Below are positions 51,345-59,757 of a DNA stretch of 64,000 bases, piece after piece. The notes beneath the pieces were generated by a model. That model was given only the letters and a program-made list of their open reading frames with translations. It made no database searches and was not told the origin of the DNA. This DNA is from Modestobacter roseus. GTDB lineage: Bacteria > Actinomycetota > Actinomycetes > Mycobacteriales > Geodermatophilaceae. Every line of letters begins with the position of its first letter. The stretch's first letter is position 1. A program made the translations under genes and the position numbers. Location of the stretch: assembly GCF_007994135.1 (NCBI RefSeq), contig NZ_VLKF01000001.1, positions 3,410,001 through 3,474,000 on the forward strand, in the 5' to 3' direction.

Positions 51345-52756
51345 TGGGCGCGTTCCGGGAACCCCGATTCCGGCGGCTGTTCGTCGGCTGGTCGCTGGGC
51401 AACTTCGGCGACAGCGCGCTGTACCTGACGCTGGGCATCTGGGCCAAGGAGCTCACCGGCAGCAACGCCGCGGCGGGCCTGGTCTTCCTGGCGATCCTGC
51501 TGCCCACCGTCGCCGCCCCGGCGATCGGGCACCTGGCCGACCGGGTGCGCCGCCGCCCGCTGCTCATCACCGTCGACCTGGCCGCGGGGCTGGGTGTCCT
51601 CTCGCTGCTCACGGTGCGGGGCCCGGACCAGCTGTGGCTGCTGTACGCGGTCGCCTTCGGCTACGGCCTGGTGGCGACGGTGCACACCGCGGCGCAGTCC
51701 GGGCTCGTGCGCGACCTGCTGCCCGACGAGCTGCTGCCCTCGGCCAACGGCGCGCTCTCCACCGTCGACCAGGGGCTCCGCCTGGTCAGCCCGCTGGTGG
51801 GGGCGGGGCTGTACGCCGCGTTCGGTGGCGGGGCGGTGGCGGTGCTGACCGCGTCGACCTTCGCCGTCGCCGCGGTTCTGCTCGGCACCGTCCGGATCAT
51901 CGAGTCCGACCCGGCAGCGGTCGCCCGGGAGCCGTTCCGGCGTGAGTTCACCGCCGGGTTCCGGCACCTGGCCGGCGACCCGGTGCTCCGCCAGATCGTG
52001 CTGGCGCTCGCGGCGGGGATGAGCGTGCTCGGCCTGCTGGACACCGTGGTATTCGCGGTGATCGACGAGGGGCTGGGCCGGCCGGCAGCGTTCTTCGGCG
52101 TGCTCACCAGCGTGCAGGGTGGCGGCAGCGTGGTCGGCGGCCTCACCGCCGCCTGGCTGCTGCGCCGGGTGGGCGAGGTGCGGGCCGTCGGCGTCTCGCT
52201 GGCCGCGTTCGCCGTCGCACTCACCCCGATGGCGTTCGGCTCCACGGCGCTGGTGCTGGCCGGTGCCGCGCTGGCCGGGGCGTCGATCCCGTGGTTCGTC
52301 GTCGCCTACGTCACCGCCCGGCAGAAGCGCACACCCCGCCACCTGCAGGGCCGGGTGGCCGGCGCCGGGATCGTCGCGATGAACGGTGCGCAGACCGTCT
52401 CGTCCGGGCTCGGGGCGGTGCTCATCGGGCTGGTCGACCACCGGCTGCTCATCGCCGTGGCCGTCGCCGTCCTCGCCGTCACCGGGGCGCGGCTGGTGCT
52501 GCGGCCGAGGTCAGCCGGCCAGCCAGTCCCGCAGCCCGGCCAGCAGCCGGTCGACGTCGGCGTCGTCGCTGTAGGGGGCCAGGCCCACCCGCAGCCCACC
52601 GGCGTCGCCCAGCCCCAGGTGGCGGCTGGCCTCGAGCGCGTAGAAGGAGCCGGCGGGGGCGTTGACGCCCCGCTCGGCCAGGTACCGGTGGGCGTCCCGG
52701 GGGTCCCGGTCGGCGAAGGTCAGCAGCAGGGTGGGGGTGCGCCGGGCCGCGCGTGA
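51344..52756 (+). CDS. MFS transporter coupled to the ArsR-like regulator
   Basis: A major facilitator exporter. Helices run to about residue 385 (last segment L-L-I-A-V-A-V-A-V-L-A-V-T-G-A-R-L-V-L). Motif A appears as L-A-D-R-V-R-R-R-P-L-L. No in-frame stop occurs where the family would end (about 52510): the frame continues 80 more codons to 52756 as the antisense of the convergent aminotransferase gene, giving a Gly/Pro/Gln-rich tail. Either the overlap is real or a base error removed the stop. ATG at 51344 shares a base with the regulator stop (TGATG). Confidence 0.85.
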   Translation: MGAFREPRFRRLFVGWSLGNFGDSALYLTLGIWAKELTGSNAAAGLVFLAILLPTVAAPAIGHLADRVRRRPLLITVDLAAGLGVLSLLTVRGPDQLWLLYAVAFGYGLVATVHTAAQSGLVRDLLPDELLPSANGALSTVDQGLRLVSPLVGAGLYAAFGGGAVAVLTASTFAVAAVLLGTVRIIESDPAAVAREPFRREFTAGFRHLAGDPVLRQIVLALAAGMSVLGLLDTVVFAVIDEGLGRPAAFFGVLTSVQGGGSVVGGLTAAWLLRRVGEVRAVGVSLAAFAVALTPMAFGSTALVLAGAALAGASIPWFVVAYVTARQKRTPRHLQGRVAGAGIVAMNGAQTVSSGLGAVLIGLVDHRLLIAVAVAVLAVTGARLVLRPRSAGQPVPQPGQQPVDVGVVAVGGQAHPQPTGVAQPQVAAGLERVEGAGGGVDAPLGQVPVGVPGVPVGEGQQQGGGAPGRA

Positions 52757-53713
52757 CCACAGGGTGACGCCGGGCAGCTCCCGGACGCCGTCCTCGATGC
52801 GCGCCCGCAGCCGGTCCTCGTGCTCCTCGACGGCGGTCATCGCCGCGATGAGCCGGCTGCGCCGGTGGCCCTCGGGGCCGGCGATCCCGGCCAGCACGTC
52901 GACGGCGGCGGTGGTGCCGGCGAGCAGCTCGTAGGGCAGCGTGCCCAGCTCGAACCGCTCGGGGACGGCGTTCGTCGAGGGCAGCAGCTTGTCCGGGTGC
53001 AGCGTCTCCAGCAGCGCCGGGGCGGCGACCAGGCAGCCGCAGTGCGGGCCGAGGAACTTGTACGGCGAGCAGACCAGGAAGTCCGCGCCCAGGGCGGCGA
53101 CGTCGACCGGGGCGTGCGCGGCGAGGTGCACGCCGTCGACCCAGGTCAGCGCGCCGGCTGCGTGGGCGAGCGCGGTGATGGCGGCGACGTCGGGGCGGGT
53201 GCCGATCAGGTTGGAGGCGCCGGTGACCGCGACCAGCCCGGTGCGCTCGGACAGCAGCGCGCCGACGGTGGCCGGGTCGAGCTCGCCGGTAGCCGGGTCG
53301 AAGTCGGCCCAGCGCACGGTCGCGCCGCGTGCCTGCGCGGCCTGCACCCAGGGCCGGATGTTCGCGTCGTGGTCGAGCCGGGTGACCACCACCTCGTCGC
53401 CCGGGCCCCAGCCGGCCGACAGCACCCGGGACAGCTCGTACGTCAGGGCCGTGGCGCTGCGGCCGAAGACGACCCCGCCCGGGTCGCCGCCGGTGAGGTC
53501 GGCGATCGCCTGCCGGGCGGCGACGACGACGGCGTCGGCACGCCGCTCGGCCGCGGTGACCGAGCCGCGGTTGGCCATCGGCGCGGTCATCGTCGCGGCG
53601 ACCGCCTGGGCCACGGCGAGCGGGGTCTGCGACCCGCCCGGCCCGTCGAAGTGGGCGGCCCCGCCGGCCAGGGCGGGGAACTGGGCACGCAGTGCGGCGA
53701 CGTCGAAGCTCAC
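52511..53713 (-). CDS. Cysteine desulfurase-like aminotransferase class V protein
   Basis: PLP enzyme, 400 residues, of the cysteine-desulfurase-like family (TIGR01976 type). Cues: H-F-D-G-P-G-G-S-Q-T-P near the start, R-L-D-H-D-A-N-I-R-P-W, V-D-G-V-H-L-A-A-H and the PLP lysine in C-S-P-Y-K-F-L-G-P-H-C-G. These proteins resemble NifS/SufS but lack the mobile active-site Cys loop of true desulfurases, so the reaction is uncertain. GTG at 53713. The 3' end overlaps the MFS frame by 246 bp in antisense. Confidence 0.9.
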   Translation of the reverse strand: MSFDVAALRAQFPALAGGAAHFDGPGGSQTPLAVAQAVAATMTAPMANRGSVTAAERRADAVVVAARQAIADLTGGDPGGVVFGRSATALTYELSRVLSAGWGPGDEVVVTRLDHDANIRPWVQAAQARGATVRWADFDPATGELDPATVGALLSERTGLVAVTGASNLIGTRPDVAAITALAHAAGALTWVDGVHLAAHAPVDVAALGADFLVCSPYKFLGPHCGCLVAAPALLETLHPDKLLPSTNAVPERFELGTLPYELLAGTTAAVDVLAGIAGPEGHRRSRLIAAMTAVEEHEDRLRARIEDGVRELPGVTLWSRAARRTPTLLLTFADRDPRDAHRYLAERGVNAPAGSFYALEASRHLGLGDAGGLRVGLAPYSDDADVDRLLAGLRDWLAG

Positions 53714-53752
53714 CCGGCCACGCTAACCGCGCCGGGTGACAGGGGTCGGCGC

Positions 53753-53766
53753 TAGGTTCCGCCGCA
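53753..53766 (+). promoter_or_regulatory. -10 element for a leaderless transcript
   Basis: TAGGTT at 53753-53758 lies seven bases before the ATG at 53766 with no ribosome site, the leaderless arrangement seen at several genes in this window. Confidence 0.5.
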
Positions 53767-54335
53767 TGGTCGACCTCTCCGACGCCACCCAGCTGCTGGT
53801 CTTCGGCAGCACGCGGGTCCCGAAGCCGGAGTCCCGGCACCTGTTGCTGCTGGCCGAGGGCGTCGTGCACGTCGACTTCGACGACCCCGACCACGTCTTC
53901 CTGGCGACCGTCACCCGCGTCGCCCGGGTGCACCTGCCGACCGGCGACCCGGTCGTGGCGGTGCTCGACGGGGTCGGCGTGCGCCTGACCGACGTCGAGC
54001 TCGCCAACCACGTGACGGTCGTGCTGGCGGGCAGCGGACCGGACGCCGAGGAGCAGGCGCGCGCGTACACCGAGGCGTTCAGCGCGTGGGGTGCGGTCGC
54101 CCGGCACGAGGCGCCGCCCTCGGCTCCGGGCGAGCGCCTGAGTGCGCTCCACTGCGGAGTCACCGACGACGTCGGGACGGTCTATGCGCTCTCGTCCGGG
54201 GCGTTCGGCGGCAGCGAGGACCCGTGGCAGGGCCGGTGGCAGTTCCTGCCCCTGCCCCCGCCGGACGCGCGCCGGCTGCGGGTCACCGTCGGGGACGGTC
54301 CCGCCGTCGACGTGCCACTGCCCGACCGGAGCTGA
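53766..54335 (+). CDS. Hypothetical soluble protein
   Basis: A 189-residue protein of unknown family. It alternates strands and short helices (L-L-V-F-G-S-T-R-V-P, H-V-F-L-A-T-V-T-R-V-A-R-V-H) with an acidic character and a Trp/Pro-rich end (D-P-W-Q-G-R-W-Q-F-L-P-L-P-P-P). No signal or membrane segment. ATG at 53766 is favoured over an upstream GTG (53736) by the leaderless promoter. Divergent from the cysteine-desulfurase-like gene. Confidence 0.65.
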   Translation: MVDLSDATQLLVFGSTRVPKPESRHLLLLAEGVVHVDFDDPDHVFLATVTRVARVHLPTGDPVVAVLDGVGVRLTDVELANHVTVVLAGSGPDAEEQARAYTEAFSAWGAVARHEAPPSAPGERLSALHCGVTDDVGTVYALSSGAFGGSEDPWQGRWQFLPLPPPDARRLRVTVGDGPAVDVPLPDRS

Positions 54336-54351
54336 CCGGGCGGGCCGTGGG

Positions 54352-54558
54352 CTACGGGTTGGGCTGCCCCGGTCGCAGGCGGCCGGTCAGCGTCGTGACC
54401 CGGGTGCCGACCACCACCAGGTTGAGCACGATGACCGCCAGCCAGACGGCCCGCCACCCGCCGGTCTGCGCGACCGCACCGATGGACAGCAGGATCGTGG
54501 AGAGGACCAGCCAGCCGAGCTCCGCGGTCAGGAGCAGCTGGGTCCGGCGCCGGGACAT
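54352..54558 (-). CDS. Small two-helix membrane protein
   Basis: A 68-residue protein: basic start (S-R-R-R-T-Q), two hydrophobic helices (about residues 9-28 and 35-52) and a short basic tail. No recognisable family. ATG at 54558. Too small for confident functional comment; kept because composition and the hairpin-helix layout look real, and it fills the gap between the neighbouring genes without overlap. Confidence 0.6.
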   Translation of the reverse strand: MSRRRTQLLLTAELGWLVLSTILLSIGAVAQTGGWRAVWLAVIVLNLVVVGTRVTTLTGRLRPGQPNP

Positions 54559-54606
54559 GGCCGGAGGATGGCCCAGCCTGGTGCGCCTGTACAGCTCTGC
54601 GCCAGG

Positions 54607-55131
54607 ATGCAGCCCGTGTCGGGAGCCGAGCCGGTCGTGCGCGTCGCCGGGCCGGGCGACGTCCCGGCCGTCTGCCGGTTCGGCGAGGAGCACGTCCCGC
54701 CGCACTACACCCCGCTGATCGGCGCCGAGGCAGCCGCCGCCCAGGTCCGCGACTGGTGGGACGAGCCGTCCATCGGCGCGGCCGTGGCCGAGGGGCTGGT
54801 GGTCGTCGCCGAGGCCGGCGGGCAGCTGCTGGGTGTCGCCCAGCGGGGGTGGTTCGCCGGCCACCACGTGGTCTGGAAGCTCTACGTGCACCCCGACCAC
54901 CGCAGCCAGGGACTCGGCTCGCGGCTGCTCGACGCCGTCATCAGGCAGCTGCCGAACGACGCCCAGCGGCTGCGCATCGAGCACTTCGCGGCCAACGAGC
55001 GGGCGGGTGCCTTCTACGAGCGGGTGGGCTTCGCCGTCGAACGGATCGAGCCCAGCCCCACCGGCGACCCGGCGCTCGCCGTCGTCTGGCGCGCCCGCCG
55101 GCTGGACCTTCAGGGCGGCGACCAGGTGTAG
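54607..55131 (+). CDS. GNAT family N-acetyltransferase
   Basis: A 174-residue GNAT. The acetyl-CoA motif A reads L-Y-V-H-P-D-H-R-S-Q-G-L-G-S-R-L-L (about residues 95-111); the last strand has N-E-R-A-G-A-F-Y-E-R-V-G-F. Acceptor unknown. ATG at 54607. Its 3' end overlaps the next, convergent GNAT gene by 22 bases. The two proteins are not close copies of each other, so this is not a recent duplication. Confidence 0.88.
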   Translation: MQPVSGAEPVVRVAGPGDVPAVCRFGEEHVPPHYTPLIGAEAAAAQVRDWWDEPSIGAAVAEGLVVVAEAGGQLLGVAQRGWFAGHHVVWKLYVHPDHRSQGLGSRLLDAVIRQLPNDAQRLRIEHFAANERAGAFYERVGFAVERIEPSPTGDPALAVVWRARRLDLQGGDQV

Positions 55132-55559
55132 GTGCAGTCGGCTTCCCGCTCCTCGTTCCGGCTGCCGTCGTCCTCGTCGACCAGGGTGAAGCCTGCGGCC
55201 TCGTAGAAGTGCCGGGCGCGGATGTTGCGCTGGAACACCCGCAGCGACAGCCCCTCCGGCCGGGCGCGCACGGCGTCGTCGAGCAGAGCCCGGCCCACCC
55301 CGGCGCCCTGGTGGTCCGGGTCGACGTACAGCTGCGCCAGCCAGTCGCCGTCCACCGCGGCGAAGCCGACGACGCGCCCGCCGTCCAGCGCGACCCGCAC
55401 CCGCTGCCCGGCCAGCACCACGTGCGCCATCCACCAGCGGGTGGCGGCCTCGTCGTGGGGGGAAGCCAGCCAGGGCATCGCCACCGACCGCGACCGCCGG
55501 AGCAGCGCGGTCAGCGCCTCGGCGTCGTCCGGCGCGCCGTCCCGGATCAGCAGGGTCAC
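55110..55559 (-). CDS. GNAT family N-acetyltransferase (second)
   Basis: A 149-residue GNAT with motif A L-Y-V-D-P-D-H-Q-G-A-G-V-G-R-A-L-L and N-I-R-A-R-H-F-Y-E-A-A-G-F. Acceptor unknown. GTG at 55559 overlaps the stop of the DinB-like gene (GTGA), so it ends a three-gene minus-strand operon with that gene and the FAD hydroxylase. Confidence 0.88.
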   Translation of the reverse strand: MTLLIRDGAPDDAEALTALLRRSRSVAMPWLASPHDEAATRWWMAHVVLAGQRVRVALDGGRVVGFAAVDGDWLAQLYVDPDHQGAGVGRALLDDAVRARPEGLSLRVFQRNIRARHFYEAAGFTLVDEDDGSRNEEREADCTYTWSPP

Positions 55560-56191
55560 GAGAGGCGCGACGCGAGCAGCTGCCGGCCGGGCCCCTCGAG
55601 CTCGGTCAGGGCGACGGTCCGGCCGCAGGCGGCCAGCAGGAGGTCGATGCCGCGGCCGCGGACCTCGGCGCCGTCGCCCTGCGCCCGGTCCAGGTCGGTG
55701 CTGACCAGCCGGAGGCCGCGGAGCCGGCCGCGGGGCACGAACCCGACCGGCCGCCCGGTGGTGATGAACTCCAGCGCGACCGCCACGGCCGCGGGGTCCG
55801 GGTCGAACGGCAGGCCGAGCGGCAGCCGCATGTCGCCCTCGTGCACCAGCACCTCGGTCAGCGGGGCCCGCGGCCCGGTGAGCGGCGGGGTGAACCGGCT
55901 CTCCGCCCGCTCCCGCAGCAGCGCGACCGTCTCGGCCACCGGACGACGGCCGGCCCGGCGCGCCGCCTCGTCGTTCGCCCGGTGCAGCCGTCCGCCGGCC
56001 CGCACCAGGTCGCGGGCGAACTCCCCCAGGGCGCCCGGCGCAGCTGCGTCGGCGAGGTGGGCACCGACGGTGCGGACGTCCCACCCCGCGCAGAGGCTCG
56101 GCGTGGCCAGCTGGGCGTCGTCCAGCCCGGCCAGCAGGTCCGCGACCGCCCGCCGGCGCACCGCGGCCAGCGCGAACGGGTCGGCGCTCAT
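55556..56191 (-). CDS. Maleylpyruvate isomerase / DinB-like family protein
   Basis: A 211-residue helical-bundle protein with the actinobacterial signature L-C-A-G-W-D-V-R-T-V-G-A-H-L-A-D-A (about residues 33-49) and H-E-G-D-M-R-L-P-L-G. The family includes mycothiol-dependent maleylpyruvate isomerase and other mycothiol transferases; metal ligand histidines at H-L and H-E are present. Specific role unknown. ATG at 56191 overlaps the hydroxylase stop (ATGA), suggesting joint use with that aromatic-type hydroxylase. Confidence 0.85.
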   Translation of the reverse strand: MSADPFALAAVRRRAVADLLAGLDDAQLATPSLCAGWDVRTVGAHLADAAAPGALGEFARDLVRAGGRLHRANDEAARRAGRRPVAETVALLRERAESRFTPPLTGPRAPLTEVLVHEGDMRLPLGLPFDPDPAAVAVALEFITTGRPVGFVPRGRLRGLRLVSTDLDRAQGDGAEVRGRGIDLLLAACGRTVALTELEGPGRQLLASRLS

Positions 56192-57594
56192 CGGGCCACC
56201 GCCGCGACGACCCGGTCCGGGCGCACCAGCACCGAGCGGCCACGCAGCCAGCGCACCAGCTCCGCGGAGCCGAACGCCGTCGCGTCGAGCACCGGCCCGG
56301 GCCAGTCGCCGGGCACCCGGCCACCCGCGGTGAGCACCGCCCAGCCCTCGCCCAGCAGGTCGTCCAGCCGCCCGCCCGCCACCGCCGGCTGCGGCAGCAG
56401 CGCCCCCACCGGCGACCCCGGGGCGAACCGCCGACGGCGCACCAGCGGCCCCGGCCGCAGCGGCGGCGTCCGGCTGTCGGCGGCGAAGGCGGCGACCCCG
56501 GGCAGCGCGAGCACGCCCCGGCGGAGCAGCGCCGCGGAGCGCCCGCCGCCGTTCATCAGCCGGCCGAGCAGCACCGCCAGCCGGACGAGCGCGGTCGCAT
56601 GCGGCGCCCGCTCCGCCTGGTGGGTGTCCAGCAGCGCGTCGTCCGCCCCGGCCAGCACCGCCGCGAGCTTCCAGGCGAGCTGGTGGACGTCGCGCAGCCC
56701 CAGGCCGAGGCCCTGGCCGATGAACGGCGGGGTGAGATGCGCGGCGTCGCCGCACAGCAGCACCCGCCCGGCGCGCCAGCGGTCGGCGACGGCAGCGCGG
56801 TAGGTGTACTCCGCCGTCCGCACGACGGCGCACCCCGCGGCGCCGAACCGGCCGAGCAGCGCCGGGAGGTCCGGGTCCCGGGCCGACTCCCCCGGCGCGA
56901 GCCGGAACTCCGCCCGGTACCGGTCGCCGGCCACCGGCATGAACGTCGCCGGCCGCGCCGGGTCGCAGACCTGGTGCACGCCGGGCCAGACGTCGAGCGG
57001 GACGTCGGACGTCAGGTCGACCACCAGCCAGCGCTCGGCGGGGCCGAGGTCGCGCATCCACCCGCCGATCAGCCGGCGCACCGTGCTGTTGGCGCCGTCG
57101 CAGCCGAGCACCGCCTCGGCGACCAGCTCCTCGACCGCCCCGGTCCCCCGGTCCCGCAGCCCGAGCCAGACCGCCCCGTCCCGCTGTTCCACGTGCAACA
57201 CGTCCACCCCGCCCCGCAGCGACGCCCGCGGCTCGGCGTCCAGCGCGGCGCGCAGCACCGCCTCCAGGTCGGGCTGGCTGAACATCGAGCCCTGCGGCCA
57301 GCCGTGCACCCCGCGCCCCCGCGGGGCCTCCAGCAGCACCCGGTGCTCGGCGTCCAGCAGGCGCAGCCCGGCCATCGGCCGGCTCACCGCGGCGAACGCG
57401 TCGGCGACGCCGGCGGCCTGCAGCACCCGCAGCGACTCGTCGTCCAGGTGGACCGCGCGCGGCTGCGGGTACGGCGCATCGTGCCGGTCGAGCACCAGGA
57501 CGTCGACCCCACGACGGGCCAGCAGCAGCGCCGCCGTCACCCCCACCGGGCCGGCGCCCACCACCACCACGGTCACCGGCTCAGTCTCGCCCAC
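56188..57594 (-). CDS. FAD-dependent aromatic hydroxylase-type monooxygenase
   Basis: Class A flavoprotein monooxygenase, 468 residues. FAD motif G-A-G-P-V-G-V-T near the start, the DG motif L-G-C-D-G-A-N-S-T-V-R and the GD motif C-G-D-A-A-H-L-T-P-P are all present. Most similar in style to MhpA/PgaE-type hydroxylases acting on phenols or polyketides. GTG at 57594 gives V-G-E-T-E-P before the Rossmann strand; GTG at 57576 is an alternative. Coupled to the DinB-like gene; the substrate is not identifiable. Confidence 0.87.
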   Translation of the reverse strand: MGETEPVTVVVVGAGPVGVTAALLLARRGVDVLVLDRHDAPYPQPRAVHLDDESLRVLQAAGVADAFAAVSRPMAGLRLLDAEHRVLLEAPRGRGVHGWPQGSMFSQPDLEAVLRAALDAEPRASLRGGVDVLHVEQRDGAVWLGLRDRGTGAVEELVAEAVLGCDGANSTVRRLIGGWMRDLGPAERWLVVDLTSDVPLDVWPGVHQVCDPARPATFMPVAGDRYRAEFRLAPGESARDPDLPALLGRFGAAGCAVVRTAEYTYRAAVADRWRAGRVLLCGDAAHLTPPFIGQGLGLGLRDVHQLAWKLAAVLAGADDALLDTHQAERAPHATALVRLAVLLGRLMNGGGRSAALLRRGVLALPGVAAFAADSRTPPLRPGPLVRRRRFAPGSPVGALLPQPAVAGGRLDDLLGEGWAVLTAGGRVPGDWPGPVLDATAFGSAELVRWLRGRSVLVRPDRVVAAVAR

Positions 57595-57647
57595 GTGCGG
57601 GGTGCCACCTGACGGAAGTCGGCGTCGCGCCGATGTGACCGACGGCA

Positions 57648-57653
57648 TAGGTT
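57648..57653 (+). promoter_or_regulatory. -10 candidate for the alcohol dehydrogenase operon
   Basis: TAGGTT at 57648-57653 lies about 70 bp before the alcohol dehydrogenase start, giving a leader of about 60 bases. No good -35 is visible at the usual distance. Confidence 0.4.
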
Positions 57654-57721
57654 CCGGCTCCGGGTGCGGGAGCGCGCCCGCCCACCGACGCCCTCGACGA
57701 GGAGGGCAGGAGGAGGTCCCC

Positions 57722-58849
57722 GTGCCCGTCCCCACCCGCGGCGCGATCCTGCGTGAGGCCCCCGGCAGCTGGGAGGTCACCGACCTGCTGGCCGACGACC
57801 CCCGTACCGGCGAGATCCAGGTGAAGCTGTCCACCTCCGGGCTCTGCCACTCCGACGACCACATCGCCACCGGCGACATGCCCAGCGGCCACTACCCGAT
57901 CTGCGGCGGCCACGAGGGCGCCGGCGAGGTGATCGGGGTGGGCCCGGGCGTCACCGACATCCGGGAGGGCGACCACGTCGTCTTCTCCTTCCTGCCGGCG
58001 TGCGGCCGCTGCCGCTGGTGCGCCACCGGCAAGCAGTACCTGTGCGACTCCGGCGCCAACATCGGCATGGGCTCGCGCTGGGACGACGCCGAGAGCTTCC
58101 GGTACTCCCTGCCCGACGGCACCCCGGTCGGGCAGATGTGCGGGCTGGGCAGCTTCTCCGAGGTCACCACGATCGACGTCCGGTCGGCGGTGAAGATCGC
58201 CTCCGACATCCCGATGGACATCGCCTGCCTGGTCTCCTGCGGCGTCGGCACCGGCTTCGGCACCGCCACCCAGGCCGGCGCGGTCGAACCGGGCGAGACG
58301 GTGATCGTGATGGGCATCGGCGGGATCGGCATCAACGCCGTGCAGGGCGCGGCCTTCGCCGGCGCCAGCCACGTGATCGCCGTCGACCCGGTGCCGTTCA
58401 AGCAGGAGAAGGCCCGCGAGTACGGCGCCACGCACGCCTTCGGTGACATCGAGGAGGCCACCGACTTCGCCCGCAGCGTCACCAACGGCCAGGGCGCGGA
58501 CAAGGCGCTGGTCACCGTGGGCGTCACCACCGGCGAGCACGTGGCCCAGGCGCTGGCCAGCGTCCGCAAGGCCGGGGTGGTCGTGGTGACCGGGCTCGGC
58601 CCGGTCTCCGCCGTCGGCCTGCCGATCTCCTCCATGGACTTCACCCTCTTCGGCAAGGAGATCAAGGGCGCGCTGTTCGGCGACCAGAACCCGACCACCG
58701 ACATCCCGCGGATGCTGCGGCTCTGGCAGGAGGGCAACCTCAAGCTCGACGGCCTGATCACCAACCGCTACCGGCTGGACGACATCAACACCGGCTACCA
58801 GGACATGCACGCCGGCAAGAACCTGCGCGGCGTCCTCGAGTTCAGCTGA
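57722..58849 (+). CDS. NDMA-dependent (mycofactocin-associated) alcohol dehydrogenase
   Basis: Zinc-dependent medium-chain dehydrogenase, 375 residues, of the Rxyl_3153-type NDMA-dependent family, in which NAD stays bound and mycofactocin carries electrons away. Catalytic zinc ligands C42 (G-L-C-H-S-D-D-H) and H-E in G-G-H-E-G-A-G; structural zinc C-G-R-C-R-W-C-A-T-G-K-Q-Y-L-C; NAD motif G-I-G-G-I-G. GTG at 57722 with AGGAGGAGG upstream. Its stop overlaps the MoxR ATG (TGATG). Physiological alcohol unknown. Confidence 0.92.
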   Translation: MPVPTRGAILREAPGSWEVTDLLADDPRTGEIQVKLSTSGLCHSDDHIATGDMPSGHYPICGGHEGAGEVIGVGPGVTDIREGDHVVFSFLPACGRCRWCATGKQYLCDSGANIGMGSRWDDAESFRYSLPDGTPVGQMCGLGSFSEVTTIDVRSAVKIASDIPMDIACLVSCGVGTGFGTATQAGAVEPGETVIVMGIGGIGINAVQGAAFAGASHVIAVDPVPFKQEKAREYGATHAFGDIEEATDFARSVTNGQGADKALVTVGVTTGEHVAQALASVRKAGVVVVTGLGPVSAVGLPISSMDFTLFGKEIKGALFGDQNPTTDIPRMLRLWQEGNLKLDGLITNRYRLDDINTGYQDMHAGKNLRGVLEFS

Positions 58850-59757
58850 TGACGATGACGACCTCCGCCTCCCCGACCTCCGCCGCCCGCCTCGACGGCG
58901 TCGGCATGGTGCACACCGCCCGGCAGCGGGTGGTGGCCCGGGTGCGGGAGGCGGAGGTCGTCGCCGCCGCGCTGGCGGCGGGCCGGAACGTGGTGCTGGA
59001 GGGTCCGCCCGGCACCGGCAAGACCACCCTGCTGCGGGCCCTGGCCGACGGCACCGGGGTGCCGCTGGTGCTCGTCGAGGGCAACGCCGAGCTCACCCCG
59101 ACCCGGCTGGTCGGCCACCACGACGCCTCCCGGGTGCTCACCGAGGACTACCGGCCGGAGAACTTCGTGCCCGGCCCGCTGACCCGGGCGATGACCGAGG
59201 GCGCGCTCCTCTACGTCGAGGAGTTCAACCGGGTGCCCGAGGAGACGATGAACGTGCTGCTCGGGGTGCTCTCCGAGCGCGAGATGCACGTGCCGCGGTT
59301 CGGCCGGGTCACCGCCCGGCCGACGTTCCGGCTGGTGGCGGCGATGAACCCGTTCGACGCCGTCGGCACCGCCCGGATCACCCCGGCGCTGTACGACCGC
59401 TCCTGCCGGGTGGCCATGGGGTACCAGACCGAGGACGACGAGCGGGCGGTGGTCACCACCGCCACCGGCGGCCCGGCGCCGCTGCTGCACCGCGCCGTGC
59501 GGGCGGTGCGGATCACCCGCGACCACCCCGAGCTGCGGATCGGCTCCTCCGTCCGTGGCGCCATCGACACCGTGCTGATCGCCCGGGAGCTGGCCGGCGT
59601 GCGCGGGGTCGGCCCGGACGACGAGGAGGTCGGCACCGACGCCGCCCTCGCCGCGCTGACCGGCAAGGTCACCGTCTCCGACGGCATCGCGCGCCCGGTG
59701 GAGGACGTCGTCCGCGACATCTGGCGCCGGGCCGGTGAGGAGCTGGGAAAAGCCTGA
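58849..59757 (+). CDS. MoxR-family AAA+ ATPase
   Basis: A 302-residue MoxR-type AAA+ chaperone ATPase. P-loop G-P-P-G-T-G-K-T at residues 52-59, Walker B L-L-Y-V-E-E-F-N-R-V-P and sensor motif A-A-M-N-P-F-D. MoxR proteins work with VWA partners to mature metal- or cofactor-containing enzymes (for example methanol dehydrogenase). Coupled by TGATG to the alcohol dehydrogenase and followed directly by a VWA gene, which points to activation of that dehydrogenase. Confidence 0.92.
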   Translation: MTMTTSASPTSAARLDGVGMVHTARQRVVARVREAEVVAAALAAGRNVVLEGPPGTGKTTLLRALADGTGVPLVLVEGNAELTPTRLVGHHDASRVLTEDYRPENFVPGPLTRAMTEGALLYVEEFNRVPEETMNVLLGVLSEREMHVPRFGRVTARPTFRLVAAMNPFDAVGTARITPALYDRSCRVAMGYQTEDDERAVVTTATGGPAPLLHRAVRAVRITRDHPELRIGSSVRGAIDTVLIARELAGVRGVGPDDEEVGTDAALAALTGKVTVSDGIARPVEDVVRDIWRRAGEELGKA

